Of a stretch of DNA of 45,318 bases, positions 7,993 to 15,278 are shown one piece after another (positions within the stretch are counted from its first letter, which is position 1; the number at the start of each line of letters is the position of its first letter). Origin of the DNA: Arthrobacter sp. Leaf141 (GTDB lineage Bacteria > Actinomycetota > Actinomycetes > Actinomycetales > Micrococcaceae); NCBI RefSeq assembly GCF_001424565.1, contig NZ_LMOL01000012.1, positions 255 through 45,572 on the forward strand, read 5' to 3'. The notes beneath the pieces are model-generated. The model was not told where the DNA came from. It ran no database searches and worked only from the letters and a program-made list of their open reading frames with translations. Made by a program: the position numbers and the translations under genes.

Positions 7993-8021
7993 TTGACAAG
8001 ATTTATGAGTGTATTCATAAT
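7993..8021 (+). promoter_or_regulatory. Sigma-70-like promoter of the hydrolase operon
   Basis: The hexamer TTGACA (7993-7998) is followed after exactly 17 bp by CATAAT (8016-8021), so the -35 box is perfect and the -10 box has five of six consensus bases. Transcription would begin near 8028, upstream of the hydrolase start. The TetR operator lies inside it. Confidence 0.7.
8003..8020. promoter_or_regulatory. Putative TetR operator between the divergent promoters
   Basis: The 18-bp dyad TTATGAGTGTATTCATAA has perfect 6-bp arms and a 6-bp spacer. It fills the -35/-10 spacer of the forward promoter and overlaps the -10 box, and lies 20 bp before the GTG of the TetR gene. Binding there would block the hydrolase promoter and probably that of the repressor itself. 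Confidence 0.65.
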
Positions 8022-8045
8022 TGAGTCTACTCGGATACAACAGAA

Positions 8046-8972
8046 ATGGCGAGATCATCAGGAGATACATTGGCGCACGAGGCGGAACCCGACCATAGGA
8101 GCGTCCCAACGCTGCAAGTAATGGCTGCGGGCCGGTCATTGGCGTACCGCGAGTTCGGCCGCCCCGGCGGCGTGCCGCTGGTTTTCCTGAACCACCTTGG
8201 CGCCAACCTGGACAACGCGGACCCCCGGATCATGGACGGACTGGCAGCCCATCGCCGTGTCATTGTCCTCGGCTACCGCGGTGTCGGAGGATCCGCAGGA
8301 CGGGTCCGGACCACCATCGAGGAGATGGCAGCAGATACCGCGGCCGCCATCCGGGCCCTGGGTCATAACAAAGTTGATGTGTTCGGTTTGTCCATGGGCG
8401 GCATGGTGGCCCAGGAACTGGCGGAGTCCGTACCGAAGTTGGTGGACCGGCTCGTCCTGGTGGGCTCGGGTCCCCGCGGAGGCACTGGCCTCACCCGGAT
8501 GTCAGGCGTCACCCTCCGCGGCACCCTTAAGGCCACAGCAACGCGCGAGGATCCCAAAACCTTGTTGTTTTTCACCCGGACGGCCGCGGGCAGGACCGCA
8601 GCTGCCAGCTACCTGGGCCGCCTCGCCGAACGCACAACGAACCGCGACGAGGCAGTGAAACCCGGGGTCTTCCTTGCCCAACTTGCCGCCGTGCGGCGCT
8701 GGGGTGCCTTGCCCGCGTCAACCTTGGCCCGGTCCTCGACTCCGGCGCTGATCCTCCATGGCGACAGTGACCGGATGGTTCCGCCCGCCAACGCAGCCGC
8801 GCTGGCTGCCCACTTCACCGAAGCAGCACTGGAGGTGTTCGCAGACTCCGGTCACGGCGCAGCCTTCCAGAACCACGCCCGGACAGTACAACTGACCCTC
8901 GAATTCCTGGACCGCCAGACCGGAAGCCCGGCCGCACGGAACACCACCAGCCCCAACCAAGGAGACATCTGA
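8046..8972 (+). CDS. Alpha/beta-fold hydrolase (island copy 1)
   Basis: An alpha/beta hydrolase of up to 308 residues with nucleophile Ser116 in GLSMGGM, the acid in HGDSDRMVPP and the histidine in DSGHGAAF, so the triad is complete. There is no signal peptide, which suggests a cytoplasmic esterase, lactonase or C-C hydrolase; the substrate is unknown. The start is uncertain: ATG 8046 has no clear ribosome binding site, whereas an in-frame TTG at 8070 has AGGAG six bases upstream and may be the true start. It is paralogous to the hydrolase at 10019 (shared DPRI, TIEEMA, SMGGMVAQ and GPRGG motifs). The stop codon directly abuts the next gene, so the two form an operon behind the TetR-controlled promoter. 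Confidence 0.88.
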   Translation: MARSSGDTLAHEAEPDHRSVPTLQVMAAGRSLAYREFGRPGGVPLVFLNHLGANLDNADPRIMDGLAAHRRVIVLGYRGVGGSAGRVRTTIEEMAADTAAAIRALGHNKVDVFGLSMGGMVAQELAESVPKLVDRLVLVGSGPRGGTGLTRMSGVTLRGTLKATATREDPKTLLFFTRTAAGRTAAASYLGRLAERTTNRDEAVKPGVFLAQLAAVRRWGALPASTLARSSTPALILHGDSDRMVPPANAAALAAHFTEAALEVFADSGHGAAFQNHARTVQLTLEFLDRQTGSPAARNTTSPNQGDI

Positions 8973-9971
8973 ATGCGCGCGTTCGTCATCGAAAAGTACA
9001 AGCAGCCCCTGCACGAGGCAGACGTGCCGGAACCGACCGTCTGCGACCATGATGTCCTGATCCAGGTCGCTGCGGCAGGCCTGAACCAGTTGGACGAAAA
9101 GATCCGCGAAGGCGAGTTTAAGCAGATCCTGCCGTACACCTTCCCGCTAACACTGGGACACGATGTTGCCGGCACAGTTCTTAGTGTCGGCGCCAAGGTG
9201 GTGGGGTTCGCGCCGGGCGATGAGGTGTACGCCCGCCCGGCAAAAAATCAGGTGGGTGGTTTTGCAGAGCGGGTTGCAGTGGCTGACCGCGACCTAGCCC
9301 TGCGTCCAACCTCCGTCAGCCTGGTGGAAGCCGCTTCGCTGCCACTGGTGGCACTGACCGCATGGCAGGCGCTGGTGGAGAGGGGAAACGTCCGCCCCGG
9401 CCAGAAAGTCCTGATCCATGCGGGCGCCGGCGGAGTGGGCAGCATCGCCATCCAACTGGCGAAGCATCTTGGTGCCACCGTCGCCACCACCGTGAGCGGC
9501 CCCAACACCGGGTTTGCCCGCAGCCTCGGCGCAGATATTGTCATCGACTACAAAACGGAAGACTTTGAACAGCTGGTCAAGGACTACGACCTGGTCCTGG
9601 ACAGCCTGGGCGGGGAAAACCTGGCCAAATCCCTGCGGGTACTCAAGCCGGGTGGCCTGGCAATCGGCATTGCCGGCCCGCCGGACCCCAGCTTCGCGGA
9701 GGCAAACGGCCTCAATGCGCTGCTGCGCTTTGGAATCGGCGCCATCAGCTCAAAGGTCCGCCGGCAGGCCAAAAAACTCGGCGTCAGGTACGAGTTCCTC
9801 TTTATGCGGGCCAGCGGCGACCAGCTGCAGAAGCTTGCACACCTTGTTGACAACGGTTCCATCCGGCCAGTGGTTGGAAAAGTCCTGCCATTCGATCAGA
9901 CACCGGAAGCCCTCGCTTCGCTGGCCAGGGGCGGCTTCCGTGGCAAAGCGGTTATTTCCATCGGGCATTGA
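8973..9971 (+). CDS. NADP-dependent zinc-free MDR oxidoreductase (quinone reductase type)
   Basis: A 332-residue medium-chain dehydrogenase/reductase. The N-terminal GroES-like fold (residues 1-125) includes GHDVAGTVLSVG, and the Rossmann nucleotide-binding motif is HAGAGGVGSIAIQLAK. The zinc-binding cysteines of alcohol dehydrogenases are absent, which places it with the quinone reductase / enoyl reductase branch that uses NADPH to reduce quinones or activated double bonds in the cytoplasm. It starts directly after the hydrolase stop with AAGGAG upstream. Being sandwiched between two paralogous hydrolases suggests that reduction and hydrolysis act on the same substrate family. Confidence 0.88.
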   Translation: MRAFVIEKYKQPLHEADVPEPTVCDHDVLIQVAAAGLNQLDEKIREGEFKQILPYTFPLTLGHDVAGTVLSVGAKVVGFAPGDEVYARPAKNQVGGFAERVAVADRDLALRPTSVSLVEAASLPLVALTAWQALVERGNVRPGQKVLIHAGAGGVGSIAIQLAKHLGATVATTVSGPNTGFARSLGADIVIDYKTEDFEQLVKDYDLVLDSLGGENLAKSLRVLKPGGLAIGIAGPPDPSFAEANGLNALLRFGIGAISSKVRRQAKKLGVRYEFLFMRASGDQLQKLAHLVDNGSIRPVVGKVLPFDQTPEALASLARGGFRGKAVISIGH

Positions 9972-10018
9972 ACCCGCACCCGGCCTAGAATTCAGTCACC
10001 CTCAAAGGAGAACCAGCC

Positions 10019-10882
10019 ATGAGCAGCAACAACAGCGCCGAACCGGTTATCACGTCCTACGCCCAGGCGCCCACCCACACGGTAGACGCCGGCGGCGCCA
10101 CCTACGCATACCGTGAACTGGGGCCCAAGGGCGGCATTCCCGTCGTGTTTTTTGTCCACCTGGCAGCGACGCTGGATAACTGGGATCCCCGGATCGTGGA
10201 TCCCATCGCCCGCCACCGGCACGTCATTACCTTCGACAACAAGGGTGTGGGAGCATCCACCGGCCAGGTTCCACAAACCATCGAGGAAATGGCCGACGAT
10301 GCCTTCACCTTCATCAAGGCACTCGGGTACACCAGGATCGACGTCTTTTCGTTTTCCATGGGCGGGATGGTGGCGCAGGACCTCGTGGTGAAGCACCCGG
10401 ACCTGGTCCGGAAGCTGATCCTGACCGGCACTGGCCCCCGGGGCGGCAAGGACATGGACAAGGTCCTGCGCACCACGTACCTCGACCTGGTCCGCGCGGG
10501 GATCACCCGCTCGGACCCCAAAGAGTTTCTCTTCTTCAACCGCAACGCCACAGGAAAGCGGGCGGGTAAAGCCTTCATCAAGCGGCTGCAGGAGCGTGCC
10601 GCCGGTCGGGACAGCGAGATCAGCCTGAAGGCGTTCCAGACCCAGTTGCGGGCCATCCAGCGTTTTGGCCGCTCGGCTCCATCCGACCTGTCACAACTCA
10701 CCCTGCCTACACTGATCGCCAACGGCGACAACGACAGAATGGTGCCCTCAATCCTCTCGAATGATCTGCACCAGCGAATCACGGGCAGCGAACTGGTGAT
10801 CTACTTCGACTCAGGCCACGGCGGAATCTTCCAGTTCCACGAGGAATTTGCGCCGTTGGCCACCCGTTTCCTGGCATCCTGA
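10019..10882 (+). CDS. Alpha/beta-fold hydrolase (island copy 2)
   Basis: A 287-residue alpha/beta hydrolase with nucleophile Ser113 in SFSMGGM, acid in GDNDRMVPS and histidine in DSGHGGIFQ. It is clearly related to the hydrolase at 8046-8972 along its whole length, so the two arose by duplication of a whole gene, now interrupted by the oxidoreductase. AAGGAG precedes the ATG and the gap to the oxidoreductase is 47 bp, so it probably belongs to the same transcript. There is no signal peptide. A decayed open reading frame starts 30 bp after its stop codon. Confidence 0.88.
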   Translation: MSSNNSAEPVITSYAQAPTHTVDAGGATYAYRELGPKGGIPVVFFVHLAATLDNWDPRIVDPIARHRHVITFDNKGVGASTGQVPQTIEEMADDAFTFIKALGYTRIDVFSFSMGGMVAQDLVVKHPDLVRKLILTGTGPRGGKDMDKVLRTTYLDLVRAGITRSDPKEFLFFNRNATGKRAGKAFIKRLQERAAGRDSEISLKAFQTQLRAIQRFGRSAPSDLSQLTLPTLIANGDNDRMVPSILSNDLHQRITGSELVIYFDSGHGGIFQFHEEFAPLATRFLAS

Positions 10883-10912
10883 CCCAACTGTCCGGCGACG
10901 GCAGGCTCCACA

Positions 10913-11170
10913 ATGGATGACAATCCGCGCACCGCCGTCAGCAAGCACTTCACCAGCTCCATTCTCTTATGGATGCGCAGCGACAAGCCCCGCCAGGATG
11001 GGATGGGCGGAAGATTGATGGCCTTGCGGAAGTAACCTTCACCTCCCTCCTGTCGCCACTGCTGGACCGCAAGCAAACAGCACTGGCGTACCAGGACGAA
11101 GTCAACGTTTTCCCGCCGCGCCCTCCTGTATGCGGCTGCCCCGAACACGTCCCGCTGGTACGCGGCGTGA
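10913..11170 (+). pseudogene. Remnant of an EthD-like gene (internally deleted and frameshifted)
   Basis: Three frames together give one protein-like sequence. Frame 1 (10913 to about 11003) reads MDDNPRTAVSKHF and then LLWMRSDKPRQDGM. Frame 2 (from about 11005 to 11115) reads GRKIDGLAEVTF and then LAYQDEVNVF. After one extra C near 11115, frame 3 reads RRALLYAAAPNTSRWYAA and stops at 11170. The start and end look like the ends of EthD-domain-like small proteins from degradation clusters, with the middle missing at the first junction. The decayed state is fairly clear from the frame jumps; the family name is from memory of the motif style and is tentative. It follows hydrolase copy 2 by 30 bp, so it was probably the last gene of that operon. 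Confidence 0.5.
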
Positions 11171-11385
11171 CTGGCCTTACGGAGCTTGCCGGGGCCGATG
11201 ACCGGGACAGCTTCTGCACGGGAGGCGGTGCCGGCGGTGTCAGCAGCCTGCTGACACCAGCCGCATCAGCGATCCACGCCTACGACGTTGCAAAAACGCT
11301 GACTTACGTCCGGGTGGCCAGATACTGACCGCACCGGAATGAGAGTATCGTCCAGCAACCGGTAACCGGGTCGGCGCGGCAGCGG
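11171..11385. other. Intergenic stretch between the pseudogene and the second TetR gene
   Basis: No convincing gene is seen. Open frames occur on both strands but have no start with a ribosome binding site and no family resemblance. The only clear structure is the 23-bp palindrome at 11236-11258. Confidence 0.4.
11236..11258. repeat. 23-bp perfect palindrome with one central base
   Basis: Arms GGTGTCAGCAG (11236-11246) and CTGCTGACACC (11248-11258) are perfectly complementary around one C. It could be a binding site for a dimeric protein or a tight hairpin acting as a terminator for the operon upstream; there is no T-tract. Confidence 0.5.
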
Positions 11386-11988
11386 TCAGCGGGTCAGCAG
11401 CACTTCAACTTGGCCCTTGATGTCCTGGAACACCTGGTCGGCATCCGCAGCCGCGTTGAGGCTGACCGCCATGCTGAGGAACATCACTGCCGAGATCACC
11501 CTGGCCAGCGTCGCAGCCTCGGCAGCATTGAAGTTCCCGCGGTCCGACAGGAGACCGGCCATGGCCTCCTCGGTCTCGCCGACGATCGCAAGCGCCTCCC
11601 CATGGCGGGGTTCCTGCGGGTCGCCGAACGCCATTTCGCGAAGATAGGTCCGTCCGTTGTCCACCTGCTTCCGGTTGCATTCGACGATCGGCCGGACAAT
11701 TGCCAGCACGGCGTCGGTGGGGTCATTGATGGCCGCCGCTTTCGCTTTGCCCGCTGCGAGCGCCTCGGCGTAGGTGGCGTTTTGCACCATGAGCAAAAGC
11801 TCGCCCTTGCTTTTGGCATACAGGAACAAAGTTCCCGCGCCGATGTCAGCTTTCTCGGCGATCTGCTGCGTGGTGACATCGTCCACACCGAATTCAGCGA
11901 ACAGCTGGTCTGCCGCAGCCTTGATGCGGTCCAGCTTCTCCTGCTTGTTCCGTTCGCGTCGTCCTGGCGGCTGCTCTGCGGTGCCCAT
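11386..11988 (-). CDS. TetR-family transcriptional repressor (island copy 2)
   Basis: A 200-residue TetR-type regulator with its helix-turn-helix at about residues 39-58 (VTTQQIAEKADIGAGTLFLY). It is a paralogue of the regulator at 7372-7983, sharing the recognition-helix region and the FGDPQEP motif. The ATG at 11988 has AGAAAGA upstream. It is divergent from the Old Yellow Enzyme gene at 12154 and the shared region carries an 18-bp perfect dyad (12021-12038), so it most likely controls that gene and its own expression. The inducer is unknown; neighbours suggest an electrophilic or aromatic compound. Confidence 0.88.
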   Translation of the reverse strand: MGTAEQPPGRRERNKQEKLDRIKAAADQLFAEFGVDDVTTQQIAEKADIGAGTLFLYAKSKGELLLMVQNATYAEALAAGKAKAAAINDPTDAVLAIVRPIVECNRKQVDNGRTYLREMAFGDPQEPRHGEALAIVGETEEAMAGLLSDRGNFNAAEAATLARVISAVMFLSMAVSLNAAADADQVFQDIKGQVEVLLTR

Positions 11989-12020
11989 GGGTTGTTTTCT
12001 TTCTGGAATAATTAATGACC

Positions 12021-12038
12021 ATACTCAGTTATGAGTAT
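12021..12038. promoter_or_regulatory. Putative TetR operator upstream of the Old Yellow Enzyme gene
   Basis: The dyad ATACTCAGTTATGAGTAT has perfect 7-bp arms and a 4-bp spacer. It overlaps a -10-like box TATAGT (12036-12041) on the plus strand, with a weaker -35-like ATGACC at 12015-12020. The sequence TTATGAGT also occurs in the operator of the first TetR gene at 8003, so the two repressors may recognise related half-sites. Confidence 0.6.
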
Positions 12039-12153
12039 AGTCAACGCATCGGGATGCCGGTATCTCCGAACCATTCTCCCACGGCCGATCTCCACGAGCC
12101 GTTGACCGGCCTCGTTCAAACCCCTCACAAATAGTGCGAAGGATCACCCACCC

Positions 12154-13230
12154 ATGATTTCAGCTTCCCTCTGGCAGCCGACCACTCTAGGCCGTCTTGA
12201 GCTTCCCCACCGCCTGGCCATGGCACCAATGACCCGGAACCGCGCAAATGCCGATGGCACCCCCGGACCACTGATGGCCGAATATTACGGACAGCGCGCG
12301 TCACTCGGGTTACTCATCACCGAAGGTGCGCAGCCGTCCGCTGATGGGCAGGGCTACCTGAACACACCCGGGATCTACACGGCAGAGCAGATCCAGGGCT
12401 GGCGGGAGGTCGCCGAAGCAGTCCATGCACGCGGTGGGCATCTGTTCATTCAACTGATGCACGTTGGGCGCATGTCCCACCCGGACAACACTCCCCACCA
12501 CCGACAGCCGGTAGCGCCGTCGGCCATCTCCGCCGAACAGGATATGTTCACTCCAACCGGTCCGCAGAAGACACCGGTTCCCCTGGAACTCGACTCCGAA
12601 GGAATCCAGCAAGCCATCGCTGACTTCCGGACGGCGGCCGCGGCGGCGATTGAAGCGGGAGCCGACGGAGTGGAGATCCACGGCGCCAACGGTTACCTCC
12701 TCCACCAGTTCCTGTCCCCCAACGCCAACACCCGTACCGACGGCTACGGCGGTTCGGTAGCGAACAGGTCCCGTTTTGTTGTGGAAGTGGCCAGGGCAGT
12801 TGCCGGGGAAATCGGTGCCGACCGCACGGGCATCCGCATCTCCCCCGCCTTCCCGTTGGGCGGAATCGACGAAGGTGATACCGAAAGCGTCCGCCGGCAG
12901 TACACCCACCTGGTGGGCCAGCTTGCCACGCTGAAGCTCGCTTACCTGCACGTCCACCACCTCGGTGACGACGAGCTCCTGCGCTCCTTCCGCGACCTCT
13001 GGCCCACAGCCGTCCTGGTACTCCGATACGGACGCACCAAGGAGCAGATTGCAGACGAGATCGACGCCGGGCTGGCCGACATTGCTCCCTTGGGCCGCTT
13101 CGCCCTGGCCAACCCGGACGTCGTGGAACGGCTCAGGACCGGCAGCGCCCTGAACGAGCTGGATCCAGCCACGCTGTACGCAGGCGGCGCCGCAGGCTAC
13201 ACAGACTACCCAACGCTTGCCAGCGCCTGA
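12154..13230 (+). CDS. Old Yellow Enzyme-type alkene reductase
   Basis: A 358-residue FMN-binding TIM-barrel protein of the NemA / PETN reductase group. The substrate-binding pair His176 and Asn179 lies in GVEIHGANGYLLHQFL, followed by the conserved NTRTDGYGGSVANRSRF segment. Such enzymes use NAD(P)H to reduce activated carbon-carbon double bonds, nitro groups or nitrate esters in the cytoplasm. The ribosome binding site GAAGGA lies about nine bases upstream. It is divergent from the second TetR gene, with the operator in between, and followed after 84 bp by an SDR gene, probably on the same transcript. The physiological substrate is unknown. Confidence 0.9.
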   Translation: MISASLWQPTTLGRLELPHRLAMAPMTRNRANADGTPGPLMAEYYGQRASLGLLITEGAQPSADGQGYLNTPGIYTAEQIQGWREVAEAVHARGGHLFIQLMHVGRMSHPDNTPHHRQPVAPSAISAEQDMFTPTGPQKTPVPLELDSEGIQQAIADFRTAAAAAIEAGADGVEIHGANGYLLHQFLSPNANTRTDGYGGSVANRSRFVVEVARAVAGEIGADRTGIRISPAFPLGGIDEGDTESVRRQYTHLVGQLATLKLAYLHVHHLGDDELLRSFRDLWPTAVLVLRYGRTKEQIADEIDAGLADIAPLGRFALANPDVVERLRTGSALNELDPATLYAGGAAGYTDYPTLASA

Positions 13231-13314
13231 CCCCGGCCAACTTTCCATCGCAGGCGGCGTCCAGCGCTGCCACCCACCCACAAGCATGATCTTCACCAGA
13301 AAAGAGCACCAACA

Positions 13315-14028
13315 ATGACTTCACTCAACGGAGCAATCGTCCTCGTCACCGGCGCCAACGGCGGCCTCGGCACGCACTTCGTCCACCAGGCTTTGGCGCG
13401 CGGCGCCGCAAAAGTGTATGCCAGTGCCCGTACGCCCCGGTCATGGGATGACCCCAGGGTTGTCCCGCTGACTCTTGACGTCACAGATTCCGAATCCATC
13501 GCGGCTGCAGCCGCCGCTGCGCCGGACGTGACCGTGCTGATCAACAACGCCGGTGCTGCCGTGTCCACCCCGGGCATCCTGATGCACACTGACGAGGAAA
13601 TCCGCCGCAACGTGGAGACCAACTTCCTGGGTCCGCTCTTTCTGGCGCGGGCCTTCGCACCAGCCCTCAGGGCCAACCACAACGCAGCCATCATCGACAT
13701 CCACTCCGCTTTGAGCTGGTACGCCGTCGCGGGCATCTACAGTGCCACCAAAGCTGCGCTGTGGTCAGCCACAAATTCACTCCGACTTGAACTCGCTCCT
13801 GCCGGGGTCCAGGTGGTTGGTGTCCATGTCGGCTACGTGGACACGGCCATGGCGGCCCACACCGGCGATGCCAAGGCCGACCCCGCTGAGGTTGTCCGCT
13901 CCGTCCTGGACGGCCTCGAGGCAGGCGCCCATGAGGTCCTGGCAGACCAGACCTCCGTGCAGCTCAAAGCGGGGCTCAGCGCTCCGATCGACGTTGTATA
14001 CCCGCAGCTGCAGGAAACAACGCCCTAA
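13315..14028 (+). CDS. Short-chain dehydrogenase/reductase
   Basis: A 237-residue classical SDR. The cofactor-binding motif TGANGGLG is at residues 12-19, NNAG at 77-80, and the catalytic Ser131, Tyr142 and Lys146 are in place in HSALSWYAVAGIYSATK. It oxidises or reduces an alcohol or ketone with NAD(P)H; the substrate is unknown. Placed after the alkene reductase, it could act on the saturated carbonyl product, which is inference from neighbourhood only. It ends head to head with dprA, separated by a hairpin at 14035-14072. Confidence 0.9.
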   Translation: MTSLNGAIVLVTGANGGLGTHFVHQALARGAAKVYASARTPRSWDDPRVVPLTLDVTDSESIAAAAAAAPDVTVLINNAGAAVSTPGILMHTDEEIRRNVETNFLGPLFLARAFAPALRANHNAAIIDIHSALSWYAVAGIYSATKAALWSATNSLRLELAPAGVQVVGVHVGYVDTAMAAHTGDAKADPAEVVRSVLDGLEAGAHEVLADQTSVQLKAGLSAPIDVVYPQLQETTP

Positions 14029-14034
14029 AGCCCC

Positions 14035-14072
14035 GGGGCGCCAGCTGTCCTGCACCGGACCGCCGGCGCCCC
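14035..14072. terminator. Probable bidirectional terminator between the SDR gene and dprA
   Basis: Perfect 8-bp arms GGGGCGCC (14035-14042) and GGCGCCCC (14065-14072) enclose an inner GTCC/GGAC pairing. It fills almost the whole 47-bp gap between two convergent genes. There is no T-tract. Confidence 0.5.
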
Positions 14073-14075
14073 CTG

Positions 14076-15278
14076 TCAGGCATCTGCTTTGCCCCGTTTC
14101 CACCCGCCACGCTCCGAAACGGCCAGTCCCAACAAACCCAGCCGTCCAAGGCCTGCCCGGACGGACTCCTGCCCCAGGCCGGCCACCACACCAAGCTTCT
14201 CAATGGATGTGGTGGAACGCAGCGGCAGGGCATCGAGCAGAATCAGGTCCTCGAGGGTCAGTCCGTCCTGCACCTGGACGGCGCCCTGGCGGAAGTCCTC
14301 CGCCAAGCCGTCACCGCTGGCGGAAGCCAGCTCCGCGACTTCAGCCGCGTCGGTGACACACACGGCACCACCATCCCGCAGCAGCCGGTGGCAGCCGGCG
14401 GAATTGGCGCTGTGCACCGATCCCGGCACGGCACCCACCGACCGGCCCAGCATTTCCGCGTGGTGGGCTGTGTTCAACGCGCCGGAGCGCCAGCGTGCCT
14501 CCACGACCACGGTTACGGCGGCAAGGGCCGCGATGAGCCGGTTCCTTTGGAGGAACCGGTAGCGCGTGGGCGCAGAGCCAGGCGGGACCTCGGCAAGCAC
14601 CGCCCCCTGGTTGCACACAGCCCGCAGGAGATCCTCATTTCCGGACGGATAGAACCTGTCCACGCCACCGGCCATAACGGCGATGGTGGGCAACGGCCCG
14701 GCGCCGCCGGCCAGCGCTGCCCGGTGGGCATGGGCATCAATGCCGTACGCTCCGCCGGACACCACCGTGTACCCACGCTGCGCCAGGGAGTAGGCCAGGT
14801 CCCCCGTCACCGTGGCGCCGTAGCTGGTACTGTCCCGCGAACCCACCATGGCAATGCACCGCGCCGCCGCCGGGAGGGGTTGCTCAGTGCCCCGCCACCA
14901 CAGGCAGAGCGGCTCCTGAAGTCCCAGATCGGCCAATTGGACCGGCCACAGCGGGTCCGAGGGGATAATCATCCGCCCGCCCAACCGTGCCATGGTGGCC
15001 AGATCCCGTTCCGGCGCCAGCTCCGGACTGCGCGGCAGCCAGCGCTTCAGGGCGGCACCCAGCCCCGACCAACCCGGGCCCGAACCGCCGGCGGCAAGCA
15101 GTCCCGTCATTTCCCGCTCCAGTTCGGGACCGGCAGCCAGCTGGCCGGTGGCGATCCGCAGGCCGTCCACTGCGCCCGCCACCTGCACCAGCGCGAGCCC
15201 GGCCGCGTCCTGCGGCTCCATCAGCCGGGATAACGCTGCCCTGGCAATCCGCTCCCCGCCGAACCCGCCGCCGATCAT
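14076..15278 (-). CDS. dprA: DNA-processing protein DprA
   Basis: DprA binds incoming single-stranded DNA and loads RecA during natural transformation; it is widely kept in bacteria not known to be competent. The 400-residue protein has an N-terminal helical region, the Rossmann-like core with MVGSRDSTSYG, VVSGGAYGIDAHAH and LQRNRLIAALA, and a C-terminal winged-helix-like part. Its ATG overlaps the comM stop codon by four bases (ATGA), so it is coupled to comM and yraN upstream. It ends the minus-strand housekeeping run, and the metabolic island begins right after it. Confidence 0.94.
   Translation of the reverse strand: MIGGGFGGERIARAALSRLMEPQDAAGLALVQVAGAVDGLRIATGQLAAGPELEREMTGLLAAGGSGPGWSGLGAALKRWLPRSPELAPERDLATMARLGGRMIIPSDPLWPVQLADLGLQEPLCLWWRGTEQPLPAAARCIAMVGSRDSTSYGATVTGDLAYSLAQRGYTVVSGGAYGIDAHAHRAALAGGAGPLPTIAVMAGGVDRFYPSGNEDLLRAVCNQGAVLAEVPPGSAPTRYRFLQRNRLIAALAAVTVVVEARWRSGALNTAHHAEMLGRSVGAVPGSVHSANSAGCHRLLRDGGAVCVTDAAEVAELASASGDGLAEDFRQGAVQVQDGLTLEDLILLDALPLRSTTSIEKLGVVAGLGQESVRAGLGRLGLLGLAVSERGGWKRGKADA

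Noticed and set aside
10801..11148. A 115-codon minus-strand open frame downstream of hydrolase copy 2
   Set aside because: It overlaps the hydrolase end, lacks a ribosome binding site and is antisense to the EthD-like remnant, whose joined reading gives a more natural protein.
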